From assembly GCA_032173965.1 (NCBI GenBank), contig JAVUNC010000019.1, forward strand, positions 5,332,501-5,396,500: a stretch of DNA of 64,000 nt, written 5' to 3'. The notes under the pieces were generated by a model, which saw only the letters and a program-made list of their open reading frames with translations, made no database searches and was not told the DNA's origin. The stretch comes from Sitta carolinensis (taxonomy: Eukaryota; Chordata; Aves; Passeriformes; Sittidae). Position numbers and translations under genes: made by a program. Positions within the stretch are counted from its first letter, which is position 1. Each line of letters begins with the position of its first letter. Shown in pieces: positions 13,701 through 28,700 of the stretch.

Positions 13701-16700
13701 GTGTCACCATCCCTGGAAATGTTCAAGGGACAACTGGACGCAGCACTTAGTGCCATGGTCTAATTGGCACCGTGGTGCTCAGGCAAAGCTTGGGCTCAAT
13801 GATCTTGTCAAGGTTTTCACTGCAAAAATGGACAAAGCTTTTCTTGTCTTACAACAGCCATCCAAGAAACATTTAGATATCTGTTCTTCTACGTCTCATG
13901 TGTCTCTACAAAGACTAACCTCAAGAAAAGTGCTTCACTTCATGTTTCTGTACCCAGATTATTTTCTTGCACCTCCTTGACTAGCAGAGAGCTGGTAATT
14001 TGTTTATATGAATAAAACACTATATACTGTATTGTCCCACTCAGAGAAGTTCACTTTCCAGCTTAACAAGAACATTTGGGCACTAAGTACTGGCAGACTT
14101 CACTTGCCTCACACTTCAGGTGCGCTCCTTTGATTTCAGGACAATCTCACTGCCCTTTCTAGCATACTCTACATCAGCATCTCAAAAGCCAAGCGAGAAA
14201 CTTGAGAGAAGCTGCCCACTCTAGCACAGCACAGCTCCAACTTCAGTAGCAACAGGAGAACCCTGTCCCTCACCACAACCATTTGTGCTCTTTCACAGGG
14301 TGTGGGCACTAAGGCTACCTATAAATTCAGTAGTTTTACCTAAACCTTTATTTTACTTCTCTTTCACTGTAGACTTCAGTATTGCATTGTTTTAGACAAA
14401 AATGTACAATTAAAATACATTCCTAGAAGATCTTTCCAAGATGAATTGGTGATTTCATTTTATTATCATTTATGAGGCAAAGCTTCTTTACCTTCTAAGG
14501 AGAAGAAAAAAATTCCATTCCATTTTTTAGACTTAGAAATATCAAACATTACATCTCTGCCAGAAACAAGTAAATACCAAAAGATACCCAAGTTATCTCA
14601 TAGCATTAAACAAACCTCCATCTCACCAAAGACTTCCTTTAACAGATGTGAGCCTGAGATAACAGCAGAGGAAGACAGAAATATAAGCCCTTATCATCTT
14701 TTTATAATCTTGTTGAAGATTTTATAATCTTGTTGAAGCATCTCTGAAAGGTTGGCTCAGACATAATCATTTTTCCTTACTCAAAATCCTGTCAGGGATT
14801 CATCTATCTTATGCCTCTGGATAGCTCCCAGTACCTAATGGGTACCTTGGAGACAGGAGATAGTCCAGAGCCCTTTCCCATTTAAGCCGTGAGACACTAG
14901 TAGCGTTTTAGGTTTTATTTGTTGACATATTCTCTACTTCTGATGGAACACGGCAAGTTAGGGAGATTTGAACTCCCAAGATCAGAAGAACATAGAAAAA
15001 GTCACAACGAGCCACATGCACAAACCCCTTTTCCAGAGGCTTGAAAGGACAGTCAAAAAGAGCTTCTCCATCCTCCCTGTCACCCAAGGTCTTTAGAGTA
15101 CTTCACACCAGGTAGCTCCCACTACTTCTGCTAACACACTCCATCCCATCCACACTCAGTGCAATTGGTAACACTGAAGGTATCATCTGAAAAAGGAAGC
15201 TTCATTTGGCCACTGCAAATGAAAGTGGCTGTGGGGTTAAAGAAATTATTTTGAACTAGTCACAGAACTACCAATACTTAGTACCTCAAAACCCCCATAA
15301 AGGGGGATCCCACTGTGGGGAGGAAGAAGAGGAAAAAAAACTCACACCCCTCAGACTCATCTGACAGAAAGGCTGCACAGACACAAGAACATCTTCACAC
15401 TTAAGTTTCCTTTTGTGTTTTTCACTCAGTTTTGCACGTGTGAGCCTTCTTGCAGGTGTGTTATCATACGGCCAGTGTGGTGAAGAAACCACGGAAAAGG
15501 TAATGCAGAAACTCTCTGGGACAGGATCACATCTGTCAGGTCCCCATGTGCTACCCTCTCAGGAGCAGAGAACACCCAGGAATTCCCCAGCTGCCAGCCT
15601 GACCTACCTGAGCCACACCACACCTCAGCCAGGTGGCAGTCGCTCTCCCCAGGCTCCTTGCACAGCTCCACCACATCTCTGCACGTTGTCTCAGGGTGAC
15701 TGGCACCTCAGTGAAGTGCTGCTCGTTGTTACTGAGGTACACGGTCAGAAACATCTGCAAAAGACAGAGGCAACAGCACATGGTTACTTTCCAACACAAA
15801 GGCAGACTGCACCTTGGAGTCACCACCTGCTCTTAAATGCATTCTTTCCCACACAGATAACATCTTAACTACACTGGGTACAATTTTCTAAACAACCCCA
15901 AATTTCTTTAAGGTATAAGCAAGAGACACTGCAGAAGTAATCCCCTGCTCAACTACATGACATTGCTGGAAGATTATTTGCTTTAAATCTGGACCTGGTG
16001 CTCCTTCCTTCTCTCTTCAGGTGATGTGTCAGAACTCCTCCCACCTTACTGTGTGTGTATTTATCCTGCCATCATTTGACACAGCAGGAGAAACAGTCAA
16101 CAAGAGTTCAGCAGGAGTGAAAAACAATGGTAATTATACCTGGGATTAAAAAATACCAGAGCTTACAATATAGGCAGTGAAGTTGAAAAACAAATCACAT
16201 TTCTGTAACATATTCCATGGAAAGATTCCTAGAAACACAAGTCAACTTACTGTGCTCTTAGTCTCAGCCTGAATACAAGGTTCCCCCCAAAACCCTATTC
16301 CCAGGAAACCAAGGATATTTTACTTGGCTTCCTCTTCACAGCTGGAGAAGGATTCTTGATCTCTGGCTTTTCTGTTTATACACACCACACAGATGTTCTT
16401 GCTGTTTCTTTCCTGACACAACTACTAAACGAGCACTCTAAAAAATTAGTTGCCATATTTGATAGAAAACGTTGATGATTACTGCCTCAGAGCACCATCT
16501 CACTACATGCCATTAATATTAAACTGCTATCAAAGTTTAGCTGCTAGCTAAAAATTAATGTCAATTCTCTTGAGACCAATTCTCAACTTCAGTCTCAACT
16601 GGCTGTTAGTCACACAGCTTATAGCAACACAAAAAATCAGTCAAATATCTCCAGAAAGCAATTAGTCTACTAAGCGTTTTGAGCAACAGCAACCTATACA

Positions 16701-19700
16701 ACTCAGGATTTCTCATACAGATGGAAAAGGTATGAAGAAAAGGATTTGAGTCAAGAAAAGACATAAATCCTTGCCTATCCTCATTTCTAAAGGGTGAAAG
16801 GAATATACATCCTTAGGAGCAACAGTTCAAAAGGTCAAAAAGGAGGCCAAATCAAACAAGGAGAGCGAGGCATAAATAACCTAAATAAGTTTAAATAATC
16901 ATTTTTAAAAAGTAACAAAATCATGTGCATGCACTATTTCTCTGACTGTGTAAATACTATGGAATTAGTTTTTTATGCCTTTGCAAAGTGAAATTTAGCC
17001 CCATCTGTTTCACAGCTTTAGGAATCCTCTGTTGGGGATTCTCACAGAACACAACCATGCACATTCCTGATGTCTCCAAAGCCTTTCCAGGGCTCTTGAG
17101 TGCCAAGATCCCCTTCAACCCTATGTGAGAGGCTGCCTCCACTGCTTTAAAAGCTTTGACAAAAACACTCCAGACTCTGCACATCCTGTTACACAGAGTG
17201 CAACTATTTGGCCCACTCATGGCAGTATAAACACTTGCAAACAGTGTTTTTTGGGCCCTGGCACTGCACCAAGAGCATGGAATTGCTGACCACTGCTTTT
17301 GCCCAGTTCCCCAAGAAAAGTGTTTCTGATAAATCCCTGAACACCTTCCACAAACATTCATAGAGAGGAAAAAAGCCTGCTGAAAATGAGCTCAAAATTA
17401 CCTAATGGCTATATTCCCCCACCCATTTCCTTGTCAGTTTTTGGGAGGGAAAAAACCCAAAAAAATCAACAAGAAAAGCTAACAAAGCTGAACTTGAAGC
17501 TTAAGGAGGGAAACTAGGAGAGAGACTCTGGAGGTAAGTAAGATCAGTTTACCACACATTTATAACATAGTGAAGATGGGCACAACTGGTTCTGCAGTCT
17601 GCAGCACAAGCAGGTAGTGACCTAAATTAAGAGACAAAGCTTTCCAAGCAGGAACTCTGACACCTGGCTTTAATCTTTTGTCACAGAACATGCTACCTTT
17701 CAGATGCAGTGTCTCTGACTCCCCTAGAGGAGCCTGACAGTGAAGGATGTCAGATGCAGCCAGGTAAGAATATCTCTTAATCACGATTACTGGGGCAGAA
17801 GAGTATAAAAAAAAAAAGTTCCCAAATAGACTTACAGCAGGGTTATGTAGGTGTGTAAAACAGATCACATTTAATGCTGCACAACCTTGTATTCAGAACA
17901 CCACTAAATGGCACAGGCTGTGTGTGTTGCAATAACATTTGTTAATTTACAAGATGAGCTCACAGATGGGAATTAAGCGAAAATTATAAAAACCATGGCA
18001 TTATACACAAAGCAGACCTAATTTGACCCTAGCACGGCTGTTCACTCTGCAGTGTGCCTGTCTATATCCAGTTGTTAATCCTTAGGATTTAGCAACACAG
18101 ACAACTACACAGGAAGGATCACAAGTTGCCATTTCTATCCACAATGCTCAGGATAATTACTAATACATTAAGCCAAGAGCACTCAAACCTGATGTGTGGG
18201 GGCCATTTCTGGGACTTGGGAGTGACTGCATTACCTCTAGCCTACATGTTCTAGGAACTAAGAAAATCAACCAAACTTCACATTCCCTAAAACACATACC
18301 TTAAAGTCCTTAAAGCAGCTAAAATGTAACGACACTGATGTTATCTCATGCGGCTTCCCTTCAGCTCCAGGGGCAATGCTGAGATGATCAAGTTCTTTAA
18401 GTGGTTGTGCTCCCCTCGCACCAAATGCTGTCACATTTGTCACCACTGCTGCTCCCCTGCTGCCCACCTGGACACGCTGGAGCCTGAGATTATCCAGCAC
18501 TGAGATGCCTCTTCCCAGAGAGGAGTGGGACAGGTGAAGGAACCAACGTGAACCAAACTCCTGCTGGGGCTTCTCAGTGCTGCTCATCACCCTTGATGGC
18601 TGCTGTGGCTTGTGCCACCTGGACTGGGATCGCAGCATCTCACTCCTGCTTCCCCTGGGAATGGCTCAACTGTGACACTCATTAACCACCCCACAGTTAG
18701 TTTAGATCACTGTTTTATTGCTGTGTGGCAACAAGAAACAAAGGAAATGAGTACTCTCATGACACTGTGTTCAGAAGCTGGAATCCTTACATCCACCTAG
18801 AGCACAAAAGAGTTTCTTACTCCTCCCTGAAACTGAAGGTGTTAAGACAGTTGTATACAAACATTCAGCAGTTTCAAAGAGAAAAAAAAAAAAATCTGAC
18901 ATGCAAAAAACTCCATTTCAATCTAGGCATAAATGAAGGACTTTGATTTAAAAAAAGAAAGGAAGACAAATTTCAGTCAGACCTTGTACTTTTTTTAAAG
19001 ATAGCAGGAAAGCAATTACTGAAACATCTGACAACTCCATATAGCCTTGGATAAGGGTCTTTTCCTCTAGACTTTCAAAGATTGAGTTTTAGGGATGCCC
19101 AGCACACAGATCAAGCATTTTTTGAACAGGACCCAGATGCCTAAGTAAGGTCTAAACTAAAAGACTTCCCTCCTTTTCCCAGTCCAAAGACATGGTCACC
19201 ACAGGCACTGAAAAGCTTTAAAATATAAAAGCACTGCAGTACTCTGGCACACTTGGGAAAAACCAGGGGTGTTGTGTATCTACCGAAGCAGTTCCTTTTA
19301 AAATCACATCACAGAGTCCAGCTGACTCTGCTCCAGCTTAGAAAATAAAAGTTTGCAGTTATGGAGCCACCAAATGAGGCAGTTCGATCGGCTGCACCAA
19401 GGACATCAGAGAGAAGAGCAAGGTCACACGAGCTAAAGCAAGGGAGAGCTTTTGCAAGGAATGACTGCAGTGTTTGACTTACAAACAACTGGAGGGAAAA
19501 GCAGAGTGTTGAACATAAAGGACCTCGTGTCTCAAGAAAGCCTGTCACTTAAGTCACAAAAAAAAAAAAAAAAAAATCTACACTGGTGTGAAGTACAACT
19601 CTGAATACCCTCAGCATGAAATTTATCATTTTGCTTCAACTCATATTATTTATGAATGAACTACAGCCACTAAGACAGGATTGTAACATATCCAGGAAAA

Positions 19701-22700
19701 GGAAGGGAGCATAGTAAGAAAAGCAATCAAAGAGAAGGACAGAAGAGGGCATCAATTAAAGCAAATCACAGGCCATTTTATAATCCTCCATCTCTTCTGC
19801 ACATCATCCTGAACAGCCTTACATCTGCCTGCAAATCTGGCCCATTCACTGCTGAGCTCATCAGCAGGATCATTTCAGACAATTACACCGATATTAAATA
19901 CAAAAGGTCTCAACATCTGCAAATACATTTTCAACTAAAAGTAAAATATTTAAGAAAGCCCTGTAAAAGTGCTAGGCTATGACCACATTCTATTTTGGCT
20001 CCTGCTTCGTTGCCACACAAAAATTAAAAACAAAATGATTAAAAAAATTCCAAAAAAATAAATCACTTCCAAAAACTAACCTGAGCAACCACATGTCTTA
20101 TAATTCACATCCATCCAACAAGATATCATTTCACATCAAAGGCCTTGTATTACTCTTCTCCTTAGATCAGAAGGCCTCAATTATTGATTAAAGGGGGGAT
20201 AGAAATGCAATTTACTTTTCAGCTTTGATGGTGTTTCTGCAAGGATCAGACTTCTCTTACTCCTTTGTTATTATAAAGCTGATATCACACATTTTGGGTA
20301 TTAAAAGGGTGCTAAATTAGACACTTTCTAACTAATACACTAATAGCATCCAAGTATTCAGGATTCAAATGTTCAGAAGAACACTATTATATGGGGCATT
20401 ATATAAATTAAAACACACTTAATTCCTGAAACTAACCAAGTTAAAGGGACACATTTCCCCCCTCCCCACATTTCTAGGGAAAGAGCTAATTCTGACCATA
20501 AAATATCAGCAATGGGCAACAATCAGCAAAACTCAGTCCCTTAAATACATAATTAAGAAGAGAATATATTAAAAAATAACAATTTAACCCTGCTTTTCAC
20601 TATTGGCTGAATTCCTAACTTGATGGAGGCTTCCTGCACAGCATGCACTACACAATACAAAGCATGGCATCTATTCACACAGTATTCTTCAGCTTCAAAG
20701 CACTTTATGACCAGGAAGTCAGGACACAAGCAAGCAGTTTCCTACTTTACAGGCAGGGAAACTTGAGGCATACAAGGCAATAACAGAGTCAATCCCATTA
20801 TTTGATAGCCAAACAAGCATACTGCCTCTAGAAAATTTGTTTCATTTTGTTACCTTGCATCAGAGCGTTAATAAAATAATTCTGTACCACATTCTGTATA
20901 AGCTGCATTTCAGACTGAACCTAATCTCTTCAAGTACTCATTACCTGTATTGAAGGTTTTTATATTTCCATAACACAGCTAAGTAATGGTTTTAGCTTGC
21001 ATAACAAATTTTCTCAGCTCTCATTTTTAAAATAGGCATTAAAAGTCACTCTTTAGGTCTTTTCAGACCTAAACAGCTTCTATGAATTTACATCCTGAAC
21101 TAAAATGTAATTTTAGAAGTTAGTTTTAGTTAACTGAAAAACTAGCAACATAGACATTTTAGAATTAAAAGATGAACCATCACATTTCAAGTACAGCTGA
21201 CAGAAATGAGAAGTAACTGCTTTCACCCACAGTTTAAACTAAGTCTTCCCTGATAAATTCAAAACCCCTTCACACACAGAGTTTTAAATTTAAGTCTTGC
21301 ATCTTACCTAGTGGGAGTAATGATGCTGCACCTTCCCAGATGGCTACAAAGAAATCAGTGGCTAAAACAGCTATTTTTGCTGACTTGATGCAACTTTCTA
21401 AACAACAGAAGACAGCCTGCACAACAGCACATTTTCCTGTTCCGATAAGCAGCAGTCAGAACTGGTGCACAGTTACAGCTCTCCATTCAGTGCAAAGTAT
21501 GCCACAAAACAGAGTAATTCAGTGATTCTGCTGCATGAAGGTCCTCAGAACCTGAAATCGCCCTTCAGGAGGCAACATCCTCACTTACTGTGCCTAAAGA
21601 TTAAGGTAAGCATAAGATTAAGGTAAGCAAAAGATAAAAATAGACTTACTAGAAGACAGGCACGTGGGATGACTGCTATCCCTGATCCTTTTCTATTCAG
21701 CAGTTCAAGAAGGGTTCAACAGAAACGCAGAGTGAAGTTCAGCATTTGCCTCCAGCCACACCCAAACACATGGAGCTCAGCTCTTGCCATCTCACCCTCA
21801 GCACACACTACTCCGTTTATTTTGCACTGGCTTTGGGCCATAAATACGAGAAAGGAAGTTATGATGCAAGGTAGGTGGAGTACAGTAGGAAGCACCATGG
21901 GATTGTTCAGATTATTCCCAGTCTATATAGAGCACAGCCCTTTTCCCTTTTCATTGTATCACAGCAGAAAACAAGACTGAGCCTTTACTCTCAATGGCAT
22001 AGTAGTTTCTACTTGTACAGATTATTTGAACGATAAGTTTGTTGTGTATTTCTATTTTAATCTTTAGCAAAAATGTCAATTTTGTCCAGGACTTAAAATA
22101 CAACATACAACTATATGCACTTTGAGGAGGGCATGGGGAAAACGAGCTGGAAGCAGCAAAGAGGAAGCTTTCCCCTTCCCTTTTTCTCCTCCCTCTTATC
22201 CCTACTGTAGAGAGAGCAGAATGAAAGCCATCTGCTTATGGTATACACTAGTTCAACTGGGCAAAGGCTAGAGCACAAATGCCACATTACATCTCACTAG
22301 CAGGCATCTGAATCAGCATGATGGGAATCCGAGGAGCTGCGAGGGAAACAGCCCGAGTTCTGGCCAAGGATTGTTACTGCCTGAAATTAATGGATGGACA
22401 TTTGCTCTCATTCTACTTCATGGACTGCAACCTCAACAACAGAACTCAGCACTGCAGTTCAGATTTATTAATGAGCAATATGCAATAACCATCTTCCTGC
22501 CAAATCTTGTAGAAAATCATTATCTTAGATTAGCAATTTTGTGAAGTCTATCAGGCATAGCTCAGGACCAGTAAACACAGATTCCTGACCTACATCCCCC
22601 CTTCTTTCAGCAGAGCATTATGCACCCAGTCTTTAAGAGAGCTTTCCAAATGAAGACTTTTACTTTGAACCCAAGTTACATTTTCCAACTTGACATTTTT

Positions 22701-25700
22701 CTCCAGGCATTTTCATACACAAGAAAGCAAAAATCCTCCCACAAGCCAGACACCAGAAAGGTCTATGCAAATAAAGCTCACTATTTTGGATGAACACTCA
22801 GCAAAGGAGCAACATAACTCCCCATTCTTTGGCTGAGCTACCACATATCACACAAGGCAAGAAAATCTCAAACAAAGATGGCTTTTAAAGCCACCCATAC
22901 TTTTGCATTGCAAGTATCTGTTGCAGCATCAGCACTTGGTAGGGAAAAAAAAAAACACTAAGTCTGTAGTGGTTTGACCCTGGCTGGATGCCAGGCACCT
23001 ACCAAAGCCTCTCTATCACTCCTGTCTGCAATGAATGAGGGAGACAAAATACTATTAAGGATTCATACATTAAAATAAGAAGCTGGAGATCACTCCCCAT
23101 ATAATGACACAGGCAAAACAAATTAAAATTAGAGATATTAACTGGATTTGTTAAAAATTTGTTAAAAAACTCAGAGCAGGACAATAAGTACAATAAGACC
23201 TTTCCCTCATCTTTCCAGCTCTAGCTCTTCCCCCGTGGTGCAGGGAGGTGGGAATAGGGATTGCGGGTCAGTTCATCCCACACTGTTCCTGCTGCTGCTT
23301 GGGGAGAGGAGTCCTTCCCCTGCACCAGTGAGGGGTCCCTCCATTGGGATAAAGATCTCCATGAGCTTCTCCAGTACAAGCCCACCCCAGGAGGAACAGT
23401 GCTCCACAAAGTGCTACAAGGTAGGTCACTCTCCCACAGGTGCTCCCTTCAGAGTACAGCCCACTCCAGTGAGTCTCCCACAGGGTCACAGGTCCTGCCA
23501 GGAAACCTGCCCCAGCATGGGCTCCTCTTCCACAGGTCTGAAGGCCCTTCCAGGAGCCCCTCCCACCATGGTTCAGAGCCCACTCACAGCCTCCTCTGAG
23601 GCATCCCCCTGCTCAGGTGTGGGTGTCCTCCATGGGCTGCAGGTGGATCTCTGCATCCTCATGGACCCCCAAGGGCTGGAGGGGCTCACCTGTCTCACCA
23701 TGGTCTTCAGCACAGGCTGCCAGGGAATCTCACTGCCAGTGCCTGGAGCATCTCCTCCCTCCTTCTGTGCTGACCTTGGGGTCTGCAGAGCTGCTCTCCT
23801 CACAGATTCTCACACCTCTCCAGCCATAATTACATCTGCACAATAGCTCGTTTTTCCTTCTTCCTAAATACATTATCCCAGAGGTGTTGCCACCATTTTT
23901 TACTGATCCAGCCTTGGCTAGTGGCAGGTCCATCTCGAAGCTGGCTAGAATTGGCTCTGCTGGACATGAAGGAATTTTCTGGCAGCTTCTCACAGAACCA
24001 CCCATGTAGCCCACACCCCCAACCCCTGGCTGTACAAAATCAATACAAGGATAAAAAACAAATTGGCCTGTAAGATATATGAAATACAGTGGTTTCAGTA
24101 ACACATGTAGGAAACCACAGCCTTTTACTGAGCACCCACATTTGCCAACACCAATCATCTATAGCTCATTCTGCTCAGACCTGAATCCACTTGGATTGGA
24201 CTACAGTGTAGTTAAACAACTGCAGAAATTCAGAGTACACAAACCCTGAATATATTCTTCATATTATACCACACAGCAGCATGTTCACAGATCCCTTACC
24301 ACTGCCATCTGTGTAGCTCCTCTCCTTCAACATATTCCCTTGTACTCCAAAATATTTGCTCCCTTTCTCCCCAAACCCTTCGTCGTGGCTCCTTGCAGAC
24401 ACTGCTTTTGCACAGTAGGACACTTTACCATAAACTCCTGCAAGCTGACTGTCAGAAAAGCAAGCCCACACATGGTATTTGGGCTTGTACTGTTGGTGTC
24501 CTACTTGCAGCTTTTGCTCCTCCTCCTCCTGGAGCCAGCAAAGGAGAATTGGATCTTTGGAGGTTTGCCCCTTCAGGCAGACTCTGCCTCATCTTCTGCA
24601 TTCAGCACCAAGTTATAAACATTTCATACACAAGCAGAATTAAATTAATGTTATTTTCAGGTAAATAAAAAATGATACAGTGCAATTCTTACACTAGATA
24701 CGTACTACAGGAAAGGGGAACAGTCCAACTCATACAACAGAATCACAGGGGGTTCCAGTTACTCCTTCCCCCATTCTTCAGTATGAAAACACAGGCTGTT
24801 CCTAAGGATCCTAAAGCCAAGGCAACATCCAAGCACAATGAGTGGGGTTAGGAACTCAAGCTTAAGCCTGAATCATCTCAATTTTCTGTACTTATGTCAA
24901 ACCCAGAGGAAGTCTTTGTACAAAAGAAAAAAAAAAGTAGTAATAACTACAAAAAGGAAAATAAAAAAGAAAGTAACTTGCTCTTGCTGCTCTTGAGTTT
25001 TGCATTCCCCCCACTGGGAACAAGCGTTATGGTTCTCTCAGCCTCTCATGGCCAGAGGCCAAAAAGGGGCCAGACTAAGTGCTCCCTGTTGGGACTTGGG
25101 AGAATTACACATCCCAAGACAGTCCTTTAAAATGCAAGTACTTTCTCACAATGAAAAGAAAGCACAGTGTTTTTCCTGGTAATAAAAAAAATATTTTGTA
25201 CAAGACAAGACTCTTCCTGGAGAAACGCAAAAATAGATGTGCATCAGGGATGAAAGAATATTTAACACCACCTACACCTAAACTACACAGGCTATCACAG
25301 GATCTGGCACCTGTCCCACCCACAGCACACCTCCCACTGCCTAAGACACCAACTCTTTCTGGGTTTAAAAGCACTCATTTTCTGCTTTTCCAGCCAGCAG
25401 TAATAATCTCACCAATAAAAAGACAATCGACATTCACACCAGGAAGCAACTCCACCTCAGCCCACCAGAACACGCAAGGCAGAGTCATATTTATCACACA
25501 GCAACTGCCTGCCCATACATCAAGCACATTTATTACTAAAATTCTAATTACTGATACTAGGGGGCAGTGCTGGTGGGAGCACCCATGGGGGGAGGGAAGG
25601 GTATGGAAGCAGAAAAGCGGAAATTCTTTTTCTGGTGAGTCAATGTACCTAAAACAGTATTAGGGGGAAAAAAAAAAAAATCAGAAGATTGTGATGTAAT

Positions 25701-28700
25701 AGCAACACAAAACAAATCATGTAGCAAGGCAGGAAAAAAAAAAAAGAAGTGTAGTACACTGGTTTACTCCAAACGCAGCAAGTTCACAGAGCTCTGTGCC
25801 AAACACTTTTGAAGATACATTGTATTAGTCACTCCTCCAGGCAAACAGCTGTCAAAACCTGCGTCCCATCTCCATAAAACAGATCTATGTCCAAACCAAA
25901 ACACTCATGACACACACGGGTAGGTCAGAGGACACACCACGTCTGGCATCTGAAACAATGACATGTTGAACCACACAGGTTAATTCCAGTGTGGGAAAAG
26001 TCACAGGGCACACTGGGCTGTTCTGTGACACAGGCTGACCAGTCCAGTACCCTAAAACACATTAATACAGTGGCAAATTCAGAGGCAGTTTAGCACACCA
26101 CAGGCTGGGTTGACATCTCCTTGATGCTGCAATTGCAGAATGCAGCATTCAGTCATCTACCTTCAGGATAAGCAAAGCACAAACCAAACTAGCCAATTCA
26201 GACCACACAGCACAACAGTGTGCCTGTTTACCACTTTGGAAACCCCACCCCCTCTGCCTTCCTATGTATTTGCTGTTGCAATGTAGAGGCTTCCTTGTTA
26301 CATCTCCTAAATATCACCAGAGTAATTTAGGAGTTTTTGTTAGTCCACCTTAATCCTTGCAGTGAGTGACAATACACAAAGATGGTAGAGAAATTCCCCT
26401 GTATTAGCAGCTCTCAAGGGAGGGTAGGAAGAAGATAAGGTTATCATCTCTCTGCTCCAGCTCTGCCAACCTAAACGGTGAGCTGAGGCACACCATGATC
26501 TTCCCAAATCCACCCGTTATTTCTGATTGCACAGCCACATGATAAATCACTTCCACCATGGAAGTATTTAGTTCCTTTCTGCCTTCAGCACAGGCAGCAT
26601 TTCCTACAAACCATCACTCAAGTCCTTACTAAATTCAAGGGGAAGCTACAAAAGACACGTGGCTTTGGGTGGGGATGGAAACCAAAGGAACAAGACCATC
26701 CATTTGAGCAGCATCCTACTATTAAATTAATTAGGTGTAATGTCACACCACACCTTTGCAGAAGGGCAGCTCTTCCCAGTTCACCACCAGGTCTGGCTGG
26801 GTACACGCTCCTGCTGCATGGGAATGACCTTCACTTGTCACATCCAGGTGACTGCCAGCACAGACAGCACTGCAAACACCCAACATAGCCACCAGCCATG
26901 CCAAAGATGGCCAGCAGTGAAATGCCTGTGCTTGGGGATCACAACTCTTTGACAACAGCTGATATCATTATTATTCAAAGCCACAAAGGAGGGGTTTTGT
27001 CCTACTACTACCGGGCTGCAAACACACAGGAAGTCATGAGTAACTAAAGCAGAGCCCATTCTGTCGGCACAGAGGACACATTGAGCATTTGCAACAAAAT
27101 AGATGGGTCTTGGTTGTTACTTTGCAGGTGAAAAGGTATCAATGGGGCTAGTCCAACACAGGAAATGATACACGGCCAGACAGTCTTAGTCAACCACTTT
27201 ACAGCAACAGAATATGTAAAACTACAGCAGAACTGGGAAGGAGGAATCTTGTCCCTTTAGTAAGCCCATGAGCCCAAGCAACCTGCTTAATCCAACCTTT
27301 GCTCCTGTGATGTGGAGCTCTCCACACTTTTAACTTGTATCCCAAACACTCAGCCGCTCCACCAGACGCTGCAGAAGGGTGGCAGATTGCAGAGCTGATG
27401 ACTGTCTGACAGGTTTTATTTAAGTGCTGCTCACTCCCCACAGCTCTCACCAGGCAATAGCAGGCTCTGTGCAGAAACACCAGCTGAGAAGGGAAGGGGA
27501 ATAGTTCAGCAGGGCAAGGCAGCAGAGCTCGCTGGGTGGGTTTTGGCTCTACAAGTTGTCACCAAAGTCATGACAGTGAACAAGACAGTGTTGTGCACAA
27601 TGGTGGTTCCTTAGGTGATGTCACACCTATTTTAAATTAATTAGAGCACAGTTTAAACAAATAACATTCATATTATGCCAGGCTCCTCTTGCTTCAAGAG
27701 CTCAGAAGTTGTCCCTTTTAGCCTGGTACTACTTGGCTGCTCCTTCTGCTTTCCTGGAGGTAGAAAACTTCTTAGCCAACACTGCTAAATACTATTTGCA
27801 AGAGGAGTATCCTAAATAACAATGGCTTTTGTGCAACACTGGTAAATCACTCTGCAGAAGGGCCTCGTGGGCAAGACCTACAGACAATAGCAGAGGCACA
27901 ACAGCACAGAGGCAAGAAGCACAGAGTGCTGTTTCCATGGCTTCCCTGCACAAACCTTGCCTTGCAGCAGGTGTTCTCAGAAGGCTGGAAGATGCAGGGT
28001 GGCTGTTGCCGGCAGAGAGGCTACAGGACAGCAGGACGGGACAGCAACGCCCCTCAGGAACACGAGCCATGGCAGAGCCCCTCTGCCACCCTGGTATTCC
28101 ACAGCAGAGCCTCCTGGCATTCTCCTGGGAGGGCTGGTTCGTTTTGCCTGCTCCCTTGCACTCTGCCTTTCAGGACCCAGTGACACTCCCTCTGTTACAG
28201 CCAGAAATCAGTCATTCCCTGCTAGGTCAGCTTCTCCTGAACATCGATTATGTTGAGACACACAGTTGTACTACAGCTGAGACCACAGAAGTTCTAACAA
28301 ATTCGAGGAATACCATCTTTTAAAGAGTCTTCTCTGGCTTAGGATATCCAGAGATGGCAAGAAAGGGTTTCACTTATCTGGAGAAGTCAGGCAGGAGTTA
28401 ACAATCATTGCACTTTGTGATTCAGGTACTGATCTAGGTAAGATTCTGCATTCAGGACAGCAAATACTTATGTTGAATGGAGAGCAGAGTGAAAAAAGGT
28501 CTTTGCACACTTGAAAAAAAAAAAGGAGAACGTGCTTTAGACAAACCACCACCCTTAGGGCAGCAGGGAAATTAGCAAGTTATAACTGCACAGGTACAAC
28601 AGAAACAGCTGAGTAAGAGATCCAGCTACAGGGAGTAAAAGCCCTCCCCTAAATTCATATTATTTGCTAGCCCAGCCAAGTTGCACTTCAGCTACATCCA

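Larger units (their letters stand above)
10782..15607 (-). other. TP53BP2 intron 2
   Basis: About 4.8 kb. It contains a CR1 3' fragment (13527-13812) and a short tandem duplication (14701-14738). The rest appears unique. Confidence 0.82.

Noticed and set aside
15608..15754. TP53BP2 as a pseudogene because of the exon 2 frameshift
   Set aside because: All introns and splice sites are intact and every other exon is in frame and highly conserved. An error or rare variant is far likelier.
23235..23846. 203-codon frame
   Set aside because: It lies wholly inside the intron 1 LTR. It follows GC-rich LTR minirepeats, not a gene.
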